From contig NBIV01000182.1 of the NCBI GenBank assembly GCA_003194525.1, positions 62,001 through 126,000 of the forward strand: 64,000 nt of DNA. Reading direction: 5' to 3'. This DNA is from Gracilariopsis chorda. Its lineage: Eukaryota > Rhodophyta > Florideophyceae > Gracilariales > Gracilariaceae. A model generated the notes under the pieces. The model saw nothing but the letters and a program-made list of their open reading frames with translations, ran no database searches and was not told where the DNA came from. Position 1 is the first letter of the stretch, and each line of letters opens with the position of its first letter. Positions 19,452-30,439 of this stretch are shown here, in pieces. The position numbers and the translations under genes are program-made.

Positions 19452-19923
19452 TACACTTCACTTAGTTGTAGTGCATGTACGGCGCGTTTGTGCACCATCC
19501 TGTCCAATGCCTTGGTAAGCACATCTGCTTTCATTTCCTTGGTGTTCAGGTACTCTACCTTCACAATTCTTCGTCGAACTGCATTCCACACAAGATGATG
19601 TTTCACATCAATGTGATTTGATCGTTCATTGTGGCACTAATGCAAGCTCAATGCTGTCATTCCCTGATTGTCCCCAAACAGGGTGACGCTGCATAGTTTT
19701 TGTCCGCCTAGTTCTTCATGCACCCTTTCAAGCCAAATTGCCTCGCGGACTGCAAAAACCATTACAAAATACTCTGACTCAATTGTAGACTACGCCATCA
19801 CAGTCTCTTTCTTACTTATCCATGGTACTGGTCCTCCTCCAAGCATGAACACAAAAACAATCTGGACTTTCCATCCGTCCTGTCTCCAGAACAATCTGCA
19901 TCAGAGTATCCTACCAAGTTCTA
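19451..19923 (-). pseudogene. Copia pol relic, RNase H part
   Basis: Minus-strand translation matches the C-terminal RNase H of Ty1/Copia Pol: VFMLGGGPVPWISKKETVMA, TIESEYFVMVFAVREAIWL, LFGDNQGMTALSLH, ERSNHIDVKHHLVWNAVRRR, VEYLNTKEMKADVLTKALD, ending HALQLSEV and a TAG. A few stops (after MA, and within the H-C region near 19637) show decay. It is separated from its upstream part by the TRIM inserted at 19924-20737. Confidence 0.85.
19919..19923. repeat. TSD of the TRIM, left copy (TTCTA)
   Basis: Repeated at 20738-20742 directly after the right terminal repeat. Confidence 0.88.
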
Positions 19924-20112
19924 TGTAATAGAATAACACCCGCTTAGCATTACGACCATTCCATATGATTACATACGACCGTACAAGTAGTATAAGTACA
20001 GAGGTCACTGATGGAGTGACGCTCTGCTTTGTTCCAGTCATCGGCAATGTGTCGATCCTGGTTCTGTTAAAGATGTTCAGTACCAATTTGCATCAGCCTT
20101 CATTATATTACA
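19924..20112 (+). repeat. TRIM 5' LTR (189 bp)
   Basis: 187 of 189 positions match the right copy at 20549-20737 by eye. Confidence 0.9.
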
Positions 20113-20114
20113 TA

Positions 20115-20124
20115 TGGTAGCATC
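20115..20124 (+). other. TRIM primer-binding site
   Basis: TGGTAGCATC followed by TACGGTC. Over 17 bases, 15 match the primer-binding region of element C, suggesting the same initiator-Met-type primer. Confidence 0.7.
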
Positions 20125-20548
20125 TACGGTCGATTCATGCCGCTTGAATCGTCCAGTTACGCTAAGAAAGAACGGAAAACCGAGTATCATTGAAGCCGTC
20201 GTTGAAGGGCATAGTCCGTTGTATAAGGCAAACCTGTGAGAGACAGCGTGCTATTTGCGCAAGAACCTAGTGTAGGTCAGAGGCGCTGAAACGGAAGAAC
20301 CTGAACTCCACTTTTGACCACTAGGATTCGGTGGAAGTGTGAGGAACGACTTGTGATACTGAAGAATTATAACTCGCTGCTACGCAGGATACCTTCGAAT
20401 CTGGTTTTGAAAACGCTAATGAGTAGTGAAGTTTGACACTTAGAGATTCAAGTGTCTGATGTAAGACCTAATGGCAGAAAGGTATGAAAAGGGAAGTGGT
20501 TCTAGAATGTCGAATCGATGCGGACATCGATTTTAAGAATGGGGTGAA

Positions 20549-20737
20549 TGTAATAGAATAACACCCGTTTAGCATTACGACCATTCCATATGATTACATA
20601 CGACCGTACAAGTAGTATAAGTACAGAGGTCACTGATGGAGTGACGCTCTGCTTTGTTCCAGTCATCGGCAATGTGTCGATCCTGGTTCTGTTAAAGATG
20701 TTCAGTACCAGTTTGCATCAGCCTTCATTATATTACA
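20549..20737 (+). repeat. TRIM 3' LTR (189 bp)
   Basis: See the 5' copy; two substitutions only, so the insertion is young relative to the Copia host. Confidence 0.9.
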
Positions 20738-20742
20738 TTCTA
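20738..20742. repeat. TSD of the TRIM, right copy (TTCTA)
   Basis: Matches 19919-19923. Confidence 0.88.
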
Positions 20743-21745
20743 TTCGGCTCCTTTCCGGTAGTTGACCTGATTCCTAATTGTGGTTAGCAGATCCCTGACT
20801 ATTTTCCTTGCTGCCATCCAATGTTCCTTCCTGTAGCAATTCCAGAACCTTGCCAGAAAGCCAACCGCAAATGCAATGCCCGGGCAAAATAAGGTAAATA
20901 TATGCATCAGAGAATATACCACCTCGCAGTAAGAAACATCCAACTACCCTTCGGATGGACCTTTGCCCTCCAACAATGGCGAATCTCTGCTAGAGTAATG
21001 GACTGGTTTTGCATTCTGTTGTTCAAACTTCTCTATCGAAGCTTCAACTATACTCCTGTTTTGTACAAATAGCCGTTCATCCCAATTAGAGCAGTTCATT
21101 ATAATTCCCAGAAACTTGGTTGGTGTGAAATTGATGCGTATCTAAACATGCTGACCAAATGCTTTGAGAAGGGCCAGAATGGTATCTCGCTTCTGTCCAG
21201 CCACAAGTCCATCTCCAACAAATATCAGTACTCAGATCCTCTCCTTTCCTGAACCCCCCAAAAAGCAATCCCAGATCTGCCTTCGACTCTATGCCACCCA
21301 ATGTCTTCAGTATCTGCGCATAATTCTTCCGCCGAGGTTGCGCAGCTTTCTCAACACCGTAGACTTTCTTTTGAAGAAGATACACATGTTTGGTATGCCT
21401 TTTCTGCACAAAACCTTCAGGCCGGGACATGTAAATTGTGTTCTCGAGGTCACCATGTAGGAACGCTACTTGTACGACAAATTAGACCAGCTTCACCTTC
21501 AAGCCCCCTGCCATTGCCAACATGGTTCTGAGCCTTGCATATCTTGCCACAAGAGCAGAGAGGTCGTTTTAATCAATGTCTTTTCGTTCACGAAATTCTC
21601 TGGCTAGCAGTCGCGACGTGTACCGAATTATGTTCCTCTTAGCGTCTCTCTTCTTAAAGTAAATCTACCTGTTGTCCAAAGTCTTGCAGTCCTCTAGGCG
21701 TTCTATATTTGATACACTGAGATCTGACAACATGGGTAGTGCAAC
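20738..21745 (-). pseudogene. Copia pol relic, reverse transcriptase part
   Basis: From high to low coordinate the minus strand reads an RT block with KTTSLLLWQDMQGSEP (family TLLALAA...LELHQ-type), then MSRPEGFVQKRHTKHVYLLQ and KKVYGVEKA (family QPEGF...LLKKSLYGLKQAPR), then the region after the catalytic loop. It continues with YCEVVYSLMHIFTLFCPGIA, FAVGFLARFW and HWMAARKIVRDLL (family Y+EAVGSLMYL...PDIAFAVGLLSRY...HW). Stops and frame changes are frequent, and the YVDD loop is not readable. This is the upstream continuation of 19451-19923. The 5' LTR, gag and integrase were not found. Confidence 0.8.
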
Positions 21746-23487
21746 GAGCGCTGCACCAATTGGTGAGTGTGCCACGTGGATTAGAGTGGCTAACTAGTTA
21801 GATTACTAATTTATTTAACTAATTAAGATAGGGAGTGACACCCCCCTACTGTGGTGTGGGGCTCTGCCACTAGAAACGGCTCCTACGTATGCTATGTAGC
21901 CGATGTAGCCCGATTGCACCTGACGTTGAGCCTTGCTTACCCTTAAGATGGGTGTAACGCTCCCTCAACAAGCATAATAAAAACAAGCACCTCTTGGCTA
22001 ACTGTGATACCAATTAGTTTGTACAGTGACCCTCTTGCTTTAGCCAAAACTATTCAAGCTTTACTAACCCGTGTATGCCGTACCATCAAAAGTACTAATT
22101 GATTAAAGTAAGCCTGTCTGGTTATCTTGCTTTTGTAGTTGTTTTCTGCTGCCACACCCATTTAAATACACAACGAACGTTCAAGTCAAGGCCTTGTCGT
22201 GCTCACGTCACACACTTTCCAACAAACCTACCCCGCTGGTACTGCACGATATTTTGTACCACATATTCGTTTTCTGACCTAGAATTGAAACCAAACCTAT
22301 TGGTTTGGGAAAGAAAAAAGGGGAAGGAGTGTATTGTGGACACGTTTTGGTTTTTTATCACTAAAAAGCGATTTAGGGAACCATTAGTGTAAAACTTGGA
22401 TATTGCGCAACTACACACAAGGGTAAGAGGTTCATTGAGTCCAAAAACTGGCGGGAGCCTGTCTCAAGGATTCGCTTACCCGATATCGGACAACCCGGAG
22501 GATTTATTGAGAAAAACTACCATACAGGTCGATGCCGATTAAGGGGAGCAAACGGCAGTGGATGCGAATCCCCTAGCAAACAATGTGGTAAAGACCGCTT
22601 TATCGGCGGGGCAGAGGGTTTGTGCCACATTTGAACAACTGGTGCAAGAAAAGGAAACGGATAAATCTAAGATGGTGCTACCAGATTTGGATCTGGATAC
22701 AAGTACGAAGATGGTGGTTGGCCGTGCTACACACCAGAGCTGGCTGACCAAATAGGTGCATTCGTTTTCCATTTCCTGGAGCAGAGTTCTTGGGAATGTG
22801 TGGACCAAATGTTACAGGTGTCCCTTCAGGAACACCAAGTTGTGGCCCCGAAGAGCCCGCAAACCGTCCTTGTAATTACACGAACCGCTCATGGTAACCC
22901 ACAGGCTTTATCTGTCAGGCAGGCTATCCAGCCATCCCTTCCTATTACCAAAGTGATGGAAAGCTTCCCGACCCATTTTGGAAACGGGCAGACCTTCAGT
23001 TAGACGAAGGCCAGAGCAATATATACCTTCCAGAACCTGCTGGTTGAGCCAAGCAGAGATCCAAAGGAGAGGACTCTGATGGTGGTGGTTCGTCGAGCTC
23101 GGACGATGAGCGGCAACGGAGACCAAAAGGAAAGAAGAAGACCAAGAGGAGAAGGAGAAAGGACCATGGATCGGACCCTGACTCCTCGGATTGCAGTACC
23201 GATATGGAGCCGTCGGAGGATGACGAGCTTTGAAACCGAGTCATGTGGTATGGATAATCTCCACAGGCGGACACGTTGAAACCCGCCAGTCACATCCCGG
23301 GCAACGTCCTCCTCCGTTACTGGGAAAAGAAACGCAGGCCTTACTTCTTAACTCTTGACGGATTAGCTATATCGCCTATACCAAGGAGGGGGAGGGAGGA
23401 AGATAACCATCGAGTAATACAGATAGAAAAAAACCCACAACAACTTCATAACTTTTACCATAATTGACAAGGGTAAGAAGAGCCTTC
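21746..23487. other. Mixed non-coding or decayed sequence
   Basis: No family was recognised. Near 21833-21975 an imperfect inverted pair (GGGAGTGACACCC / GGGTGTAACGCTCCC) could be the edge of an old insertion. Plus ORFs at 22558-22755 and 22800-23003 and a minus ORF at 22539-22808 overlap each other. The plus text (CATFEQLVQEKETDKSKMVL) looks more protein-like, but I cannot name it. At 23040-23290 a charged, Arg/Asp-rich stretch is open in several frames, as low-complexity GC-rich DNA often is. Confidence 0.4.
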
Positions 23488-23553
23488 GCCCCTACCACTC
23501 TTTTCTGCAGTTGTGACGTCTGCATCTTGCCTGCAGTAAAGAGTGGTAGGGCC
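23488..23553. repeat. Inverted repeat, 23-bp arms, 20-nt loop
   Basis: Arms 23488-23510 and 23531-23553 pair at 21 of 23 positions and share a CTGCAG inner end. It may be a fold-back MITE core or the edge of a decayed DNA transposon. Confidence 0.8.
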
Positions 23554-23748
23554 GGAGCTTGAGCGGTCACAAACCTGAGATTGAAACGTTCTGGTTGTCC
23601 AAAACGTTTGATTATCATTGGCGCAAATATTTGGCGAACCAAAAGACTCAAAAAATTAAAGTGGAGCACGATTTTGGGTGCTGGCGCAGTTTGTGCTAAA
23701 ATATCCAAATCGTGCATTTTACTAATTTTTTAAGGGCTGCGAAATTCG

Positions 23749-23810
23749 TTGTCGCACAAATCCTTAGTCAGGTTAGACTTTGTCGCACAAATCCTTAGTT
23801 AGGTTAGAGA
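23749..23810. repeat. Two tandem 31-bp repeats at the Helitron-like 3' side
   Basis: The unit TTGTCGCACAAATCCTTAG... occurs at 23749 and again at 23780 with one or two differences. The second copy runs directly into the sequence shared by Helitron-like copies (GAGAGACAAGAGGAAG, from about 23807). Confidence 0.75.
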
Positions 23811-26800
23811 GACAAGAGGAAGCGGCCTTCTGCTGCAGGGGGCCCTGCGCGCCGTGGTGGAGGAGTGATAAAACGCGGTGGGAAAAAAAAAGGGAGCAAA
23901 AAGCAGAAGCAGAAAAGCAAGTACTTTAATTCAATGAATGAAGAACGCAAGAAATATGATAACGGTTGTGGAGGGATGCAGAACTGAATGGTTTCAGACA
24001 GCACTGGGTTGGCGATGGGCACAGGCATGGGATGAATTGTGTGCACATTTGCGGATGTAACCTGCGGGTCATGCAGGAGCAGCACATGGTCGTTCCTTCG
24101 AACTTGCAACAATGTGACATACAACTGACCGACGCAGAAGAAGTTGGATCGCACATCCACAACCAAGCCTTCCAACGTCTTTCCCTGTCCTTTTTGAACG
24201 GTAGCTGCAAATGCGAGACGAATGGGGAACTGCCTTCGAATCATTAGAATATCTGCGAAAGAAAATTCGAAGTCGATGCAATGCAGGAGCTGTCGTTCCA
24301 GCATCTGTCCGTTCTCGTCGATTCGGGCCACCTGCATCGTAAATTGATTGACACGCACGACTACGAACAGCTTTTCCTTGACCACAGCGGGATGCAGCAC
24401 GTTCCGAATGACCATAACTGGAACACCAATCTTCAAATCCAAGTTATGAGGCGGCACTTCAGTAGACGCATACTGACATGCAAACTCGGGGACGATGGTA
24501 CTGGCGAATTCAGACTGTGGGTTCTGTCCACGATCGGGTTGCACGGTTTTCGCTGAAGGAAGAGTGAAGCGCTCAACAAGAAACAGATCTAGCGCTGCCG
24601 CATTATGTTCGTCGACCAACTGGTTTGTGGAGGCAATGAGCATTTTTGCTGATATCCATATCCTCCTTGCGTCATGTTGTGAGCCACTTCCATAGGAATT
24701 GGTAGGCAGTTTGCATGCCACCGGTAGATCTGAGTGGTAGCGGAGCGTTGTTGGATATTGTGTTTCGTGCAATGAAACGTAACAGCGATGCAAATGTCGG
24801 ATCATCGGCTTGGCGTACTTGTTCGGTGAGGTACAGCACTTGAACCGAGCATAATGTCCACAGATCACTCTTCCACGGCAATTCGTTGAGAATGTTTGTG
24901 TACACCTGTTTCACATTTGCACTTGGCTCGGCCTCTATGTGCACTTGTGGTACCACTGGAAGCAGCTGGAAGTAGTCGCCGGATAGAACGATGGTCAAAC
25001 CCCCAAACGGAGGCGGGTTTTCCATTTCACTGCAGCGAAGATCTTCGAGCAACGCATTCATGAGTTAAATGAGCTTTTGTGAGAACATGGACGCCTCATC
25101 CAAGACGAGGAGTTGTATTCCGCGTAGTAGTTCTGCACGTTGAGATTAGGGACTGTACTTTGACAAAGTGGGTGTAGTGCTGCTTGTGCTGTCCCTATGA
25201 GCTACACCCAGTCCGAGTAGGCTATGTAAAGTGCGGCTACCTTCGTACAACGAAGCTGCAATGCCTGTTGTAGCATTCATTTCGGCGAGGATTCCTTCCG
25301 ACTCAGCGATATCACGAAGGAGGTTGAGCACGTATGTCTTTCCGGTTCCTGCGAATCCTTGCTCAAAGAACACGTTTCCAGGTGTGCTTGTTCGCTCCTA
25401 CAGCGCCTTTCGTTGTTCCAAGGCGGTAGTGATGGTGTCAATGACTTGTCTTTGGCGAGGTTTTAAAGTGGCGTACCTTAACTGCAAAGTTGACGAATTT
25501 CGCACCACTCGCGCGTCTCGAGTTTTTGTAGCTCGATTCGCCTCAATCAATGCTGTATAATCCTGCTGTAGTTGTTGGGAGAAGAAGCTGTGATCGCGAA
25601 GCAGTCGTCCTACGTGCCTGTCTGAGATCTCCACCACACGTCGATACATTTCTTGCTTTCGTTTCTGCTCACCTCCTGTATTTATGTCACTACATAGCGC
25701 CCCCCAGTTGTCGACAGCCATTTTCTCTGGGTCTGCGCCTTATTGGTATAGTATGACAACCAGACGTCGTAACTCGGAGGGCGTGCTGTAGATCTGCACT
25801 GCTTCTTGAAATGCAATATCATACTCGGATCCGTCTGCGAGCAGTCCGCTTACAATCGCAGTTTCACGATACGTTCCATACTGCTGTCCGTTGAAAGTCC
25901 TTGCGTCTTCATAAGAGCTCGAGCCTTGATTCATGAGCAGCAAGCACAGAGCAAAGTGCTCAATGTCGAACGGTGAAACACCTCTGATCCTCGCGACGCA
26001 CTGCTCGTCTTCCGTGCACTGTATCACGTACATGGGCCAATCGCAGTCGTCTGTGGGCCCCTGAGTGCTTTCTCCGTCGTATTGGTTAAGCACTCGGGGT
26101 GAAAGCGTGCGATACAATCAAACCTTTTCAAATTACGAAAGGTAGTCGAGATTCGCCTATGCTTCGGGCCTTGCAAAGTATCTTGCCAGTGCAGACGGCT
26201 GCGATGCCGAAAGAAGCTGGCTTGGACCTCTCAGCAGAATATGCGCTCTCCTTCTAAGTGAATGGCCAGTCGCTCTACTTTTGGTACGATGTGAACATGT
26301 CGAAACTCGAAAATTCTCCAAGCTGCATTGACGGCGCCCACCACACGCGCTGGCATGTATGCACGAATGTCGCTATGCACCTGCGGCTCTTATTGCTGCT
26401 CGTTTTGTGTGCCTCTCTCATTAGCACCACTCACATTGAGCACTACCTCCTGAGCTTAGGGCTGCTTAAACGCATACTTCATCAGATAAGCCACTGCGCC
26501 CCCTCCTTGCGTGCGTTCTAAGTTGAAAGGAGAGCGGTACTTCTTGGTTAGAGTTGGGTTTTACGGCACAATCTTGAGGTCATGTTGCCTTCTTCTGCGG
26601 TAGACCACGCGATTCGTGCCGTCTTCAATGTAAGTCTCCGGCACAATCATGTTGTGGTCGTATCCAAACTTGCAACGCCCAGGGCGATTCCGGCAATAGG
26701 GGGAGTGGCGGTGCCTGTGCATGGAACGAATGAGGGCACGAAACGCGTCACCTTCACTGGGAAGAGGAAGTTCTGCACGAATCAGCTCTTCGATCACATC

Positions 26801-29293
26801 AACGTCTTCAATCACGGCTCCTTCGAGCCACACGAGCATGTGGTGATGAGGTACATTGCACTCTTGAAACTCGAGCTTTGATGCAAGCCCCAGACACTTC
26901 AATCCACAGATGTGCTCCGAGTTCTTCTCCAAGTCCTTCATGAAGTCGTTTGCGTACTGTTTGTACAGCCTTGCAATCAGATCCGGTCGGTCAAACGGTA
27001 GAGGGCGGTTACTCTGTGCCGTAAAGGCGGTCTGATTGCTGGTATCCATACCAAGGCGCTGGATGTCCTCTCTCCAGATGTTCATGGTGATTGTAATGAA
27101 ACGAGAAGGCTGTCCTCTCCGCGCCACGATCGCCTGTACATACCTGCGCTTGTTTTTCCAGTACACTGCTGACTTAACCTAGTCATCGGGCAGAAACATG
27201 CGTTCCATTTGTGCGAACTATGATGGTGACACATGAGCTGTTTGCTGTTTTGCTTGCTGGATCTCTTGCTCTTTTACAATACGTGCCTGTTCTTCTCTCT
27301 CCAGGAAACGTATTCGCATGTCCTCAATGTTTTTGTGCGTGCTGAGCATTCACATCTGCATCAACGGTCCACTGTTGAGGAGGATGTCGTCTGATTACAG
27401 ACGTCGCTTCACGTTCTGAGCCCAGGTTAGCTTTCGGAGCTTCCACCCGTTGACACTGAAACCTGAGCTTTGCTTTGTGGAGTTTTTTGCATCCAGAAAC
27501 AGGCCGATGTCAAACGGTTCGTGCTGATCACCGTACGGATAGAGAAAAGGGAAACTGCCCTTCTCTGCAAGTTTGGATGTCGGTTTTAGAAGTCGGTACC
27601 GCACTTGCGCACTGTTTGCGGCATCCGCAGTCGCCCATGCTCCAGCAGCAGCAGCACTCGTCACTACAGCGTGCTATTCGGTTACGGTTCCTTCTATCAA
27701 GCGTGGTACTTGAGACTCCACTCGGTACAGGCCAGTTGGATCCACGACGAGCGTTCTCATCATGGTTGGCCCGCCACCAGGAACATCTTCACGGAGAGGG
27801 CCAGCACCCGCATGAGGAGCACGGACTGTGGCATTTCGGGTTCCTTCGTATCCACGTCCAACTACTCCCTCGTCTGCTGCCTGCATGATGATATCGACGG
27901 CGGTATCTGCATTTTGTTGGTGTCGTTGCGTGCTAAGCATGGATCGATACCGTGCGTGCACCACGTCTGGCTTGGGCTAGATCACATCGTACACCTTGGG
28001 CACGATGTCTCGTACGTTGATGTCTTGAATGATCTCACGCAAATTGGCACGCAAATAGTGATAGGGATACAAGAAAGGCGGACCGGTACCACACAGAAAG
28101 CTGTAGCGCGGGTTGTCCTGGTTCTGCGTAGGTAGAGCGAGAGCTGCGTTGCCCTTAAGTCTGCGAAAAGAGGGACGACCTCCCGTCACATACGAAATGT
28201 ATATGAACGCTTGCGTTGTCGCGAAGAGTGAATTCAAGTTAAGGATATGGCTGTGGAAGGCTCTCAGGCTATAAAGACTGCGAACCAACTCCCTGCTATG
28301 CCTTGTGCGGAACGTGACGCCCCATGCTGACATTCTTTTTATTCCAAACCACACTTCAGTGATATCTGTGCCAAGCAAAACACAACTGCAATACTTGCAG
28401 CTATGAATTTTTAATGTCCAGTTCGCGTACGGCCAGGAGAAGAGCGTTTGTAATTGTTCGCCGCATCTTCCGCATTGCGTTTGACCTGCAGTGGGAAGCG
28501 TTTCAAAATCCGGCACGCTTGCACGGATGGCCGGATCATTTCTCGCCTGAGCTGCCACGGAATCCCACGCATAGTACACGCGATAGAGTCCTCGATCAGG
28601 ACGCCCAGCACAGTGCATTACGGTTGTATCAAGCTGTTGCTGTGTTTGATGCTGCGGCTGGTGTGAGGAAGCCGGTGTGATCTCATCCGCTTCCACCTCC
28701 ATCGCAATGGGCATTTGTTGTTCTTCCTGTTCAGCTTGTGGCAGCGCAGGCTGCGGCGGCGGGTGTGAGGGAGCCGGGGTGATCTCATCCTCTTCCACCT
28801 CCATCGGGACTGGCATCTGTTCTTCCTCTTGTTCAGCTTGTGGCAGAGCAGGCTGCTGTGGCGGCGGTGGCTGTGAGAAAGCAGGGATGACCTCATCCTC
28901 TTCCACTTCAATCGCAACAGGCATCTGTTCTGCAGGCATCGGTGGGAGAGGGGAAGGCATCGCAGGCGGTGTAATGTGACTTGGAAGGCCTCTCAAAAAC
29001 TCCGGAAATCAAGGAATTTGGCACGAAGTTGGTAGATCTGTGGCAACGGACCCACTGGCTCCAGCGGCGCTTATGATAACTGCAGCTGCAGCCGAAGTAT
29101 GTGCAGGAGTAAGTTCGTCGTCTTCAACTGCTGGAACAATAGGTCCTTGAACGTGCACTACCCTCTCATTTACTCCCAACTCATCTGGAGCTGGAGGAGC
29201 TGGTGCTCTTCGGGGTTTTCCAGCTCCTGCCCGTGCTCCACCACTGCCGACGCGACGACCACCAGCGTTTTGCCTTGCAACACCTGCGTTCAA
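23804..29293 (-). pseudogene. Helitron-like Rep/helicase gene, copy 1, decayed
   Basis: Minus-strand text is one long replicase-helicase broken by many stops and at least two frame changes (near 26555 and 24700). In order: a low-complexity Ala/Gly/Pro start (29293-29009); a segment with tandem acidic/Pro-rich repeats (28960-28640); cysteine pairs CGRCGEQL and CKYCSCVL and a zone ending GRPSFRRLKGNAALALP (28450-28100); the HUH Rep block (27166-26561) with RFITITMN, RPDLIARLY and PHHHMLVW; the tyrosine motif AYLMKYAFK in the next frame (about 26480); and the spacer typical of Helitrons (SSSYEDARTFNGQQYGTYRE, about 25930). PIF1-type helicase pieces follow: GFAGTGKTYVLNLL (Walker A, about 25350), TIVLSGDYFQLLPVVPQ (about 24990), and the C-terminal RRQFPIRLAFAATVQKGQGK with QLYVTLLQVRRNDHVLL (about 24240-24050). 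It would nick and unwind DNA for rolling-circle transposition; this copy is dead. Confidence 0.85.
28640..28960 (-). repeat. Tandem coding repeats in the Helitron-like protein (about 33-36 codons, three units)
   Basis: Three successive copies of a unit of the form QMP(V/I)xxEVExDEIxPA followed by a Ser/Gln/Pro-rich tail. The units share about two thirds of their residues and about 100 bp of DNA each. They read through in frame with no stop. Confidence 0.8.
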
Positions 29294-29895
29294 CCTGGCA
29301 CCTCCAGAATTGTCTCTGGCACCTCCTGAGTTAGATCGGACGCGACCAGAGGTCAGAAGTCGCCCTCCTCTCGTTATTTCAAGTTACCAAAGAAAAGAAA
29401 AAAACAATTCTATGTTTCTTAGCCGGTAAAAATTTTGCCAGAGTTTCAGAATAATTCCCAATAAAACACAAAGTTGAAAGTGAAAAACTCGTTGCAGTTT
29501 GTTGCGTTGCACCCACCGGGCCTAGTCGCATGAGCAATTAAAGAAATTGCTGCAAGACTTATGCTTACCCGATGCAGTCGTGCGCAGCACAGGGACTCTC
29601 GACACACTCCTCTTGGATTATGACAGGCGGAGTGTGCCCAGGCGGTTTTCGAGCATTTTGATGTTTAACCCGCGTCCGGCTGTACAAATTGGTCTGCCTT
29701 TACTAACACAGAGAAGTGTGCTTTCCGGCCCCAAGAGGTACGACATGGCGGCCGCCCCAGACCGTGCACAGCAAGCTGGTATTAGGTCCGGGAAACCCTC
29801 AGACTTCTTGATCGCTGTCAAACGACCAGTATACCACAGAGGAGCACCTGAACTTTGCCACATACGTGGTACTTAGTGGGTTACTCTTGTGGTGG
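29294..29895. other. Internal Helitron-like sequence without supported gene
   Basis: AT-rich from 29380 to 29500, then a mixed stretch with a plus ORF at 29547-29876 and a minus ORF at 29618-29863 that shadow one another. Neither has a motif. It probably belongs to the 5' non-coding part of Helitron-like copy 1. Confidence 0.4.
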
Positions 29896-30431
29896 CCTGC
29901 ACACGAGCTCGGCCTTGCCTAGGTCCCAGGCCAGCAAACAGTGCCCAAGGTAGCAAAACGTTACGACACTGCGCTATTGGCCAAGCCTGAATGAGATACT
30001 AAATAGTGGTTAGGGTCAGTAAGCGAGATGCATTTGGCACTGCGCCAGTGCAGTATATACGTCTGTTGCAGGCATGTCTTCTTTGAAACTTCAGTATACA
30101 CTGCACTGGCGCAGTGCAATTTTCCACGTAGCGGAATGCAATGCATTGGCGCAGTGCAATTTGCCACGTGTCGCAATGAACCACCGGGTTCTTGCTGCTG
30201 AGTGGCTGGCACTACAATTTGATTGTACTGCAAGCCATTCAGCAGCCATTGCACAGTCAACATGCAGCAGCAGCAGCTAATTAACTGAACATTTTGCTGC
30301 TGCTGCTGCTGTTGCTGAATTTCTTTGATGGTAGGAAGGCTTGGCGTTAAATGGGCATTTTGTATGCGCAAACGGGGGCGTGCAAACTGATTTTGTGGCA
30401 CAATGCCTCCATTCAGTCAAGAACACCCCCC
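29896..30431 (-). repeat. Helitron-like terminal module, copy M1
   Basis: Shares long blocks with 32476-32977, starting CCTGCACACGAGC and ending at a C-run after CAGTCAAGAACA. Inside are a 17-bp perfect inverted repeat (30038-30054 with 30101-30117), a third related half at about 30145-30160, and a palindrome of (CAG)4 and (CTG)5 around 30265-30310. In the minus orientation of the helicase this is upstream, so it probably is the 5' end of copy 1. Confidence 0.65.
30038..30117. repeat. 17-bp perfect inverted repeat in module M1
   Basis: GCACTGCGCCAGTGCAG at 30038 pairs with its reverse complement at 30101-30117 across 46 nt. Each arm itself contains the short palindrome CACTGCGCCAGTG. The same structure recurs in module M2 around 32618-32697 with one change in an arm. 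Confidence 0.9.
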
Positions 30432-30439
30432 TCGTACGC

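Larger units (their letters stand above)
19924..20737 (+). mobile_element. TRIM (terminal-repeat retrotransposon in miniature), 814 bp
   Basis: Two 189-bp direct repeats (19924-20112 and 20549-20737) differ at two bases, both start TGTAATAG and end TTACA, and are flanked by TTCTA duplications. The 436-bp interior has no coding capacity. It has a primer-binding site TGGTAGCATC two bases after the left LTR (20115-20124) and a purine-rich tract AAGAATGGGGTGAA just before the right LTR, which fixes the orientation as plus. Size, LTR length and absence of genes are those of a TRIM. It must move with enzymes from another element. It sits inside Copia RNase H. Confidence 0.9.

Noticed and set aside
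23804-23807. CTAA as a Helitron CTRR 3' end on the minus strand of copy 1
   Set aside because: The next base is not the expected T and the other copies continue differently at this point, so the true terminus is undecided.
27475-28135. Plus-strand ORFs of 137 and 176 codons
   Set aside because: They are mirror frames of the Helitron-like minus-strand protein.
30263-30316. CAG/CTG runs as polyglutamine coding repeats
   Set aside because: They sit in non-coding terminal modules with no conserved frame between copies.
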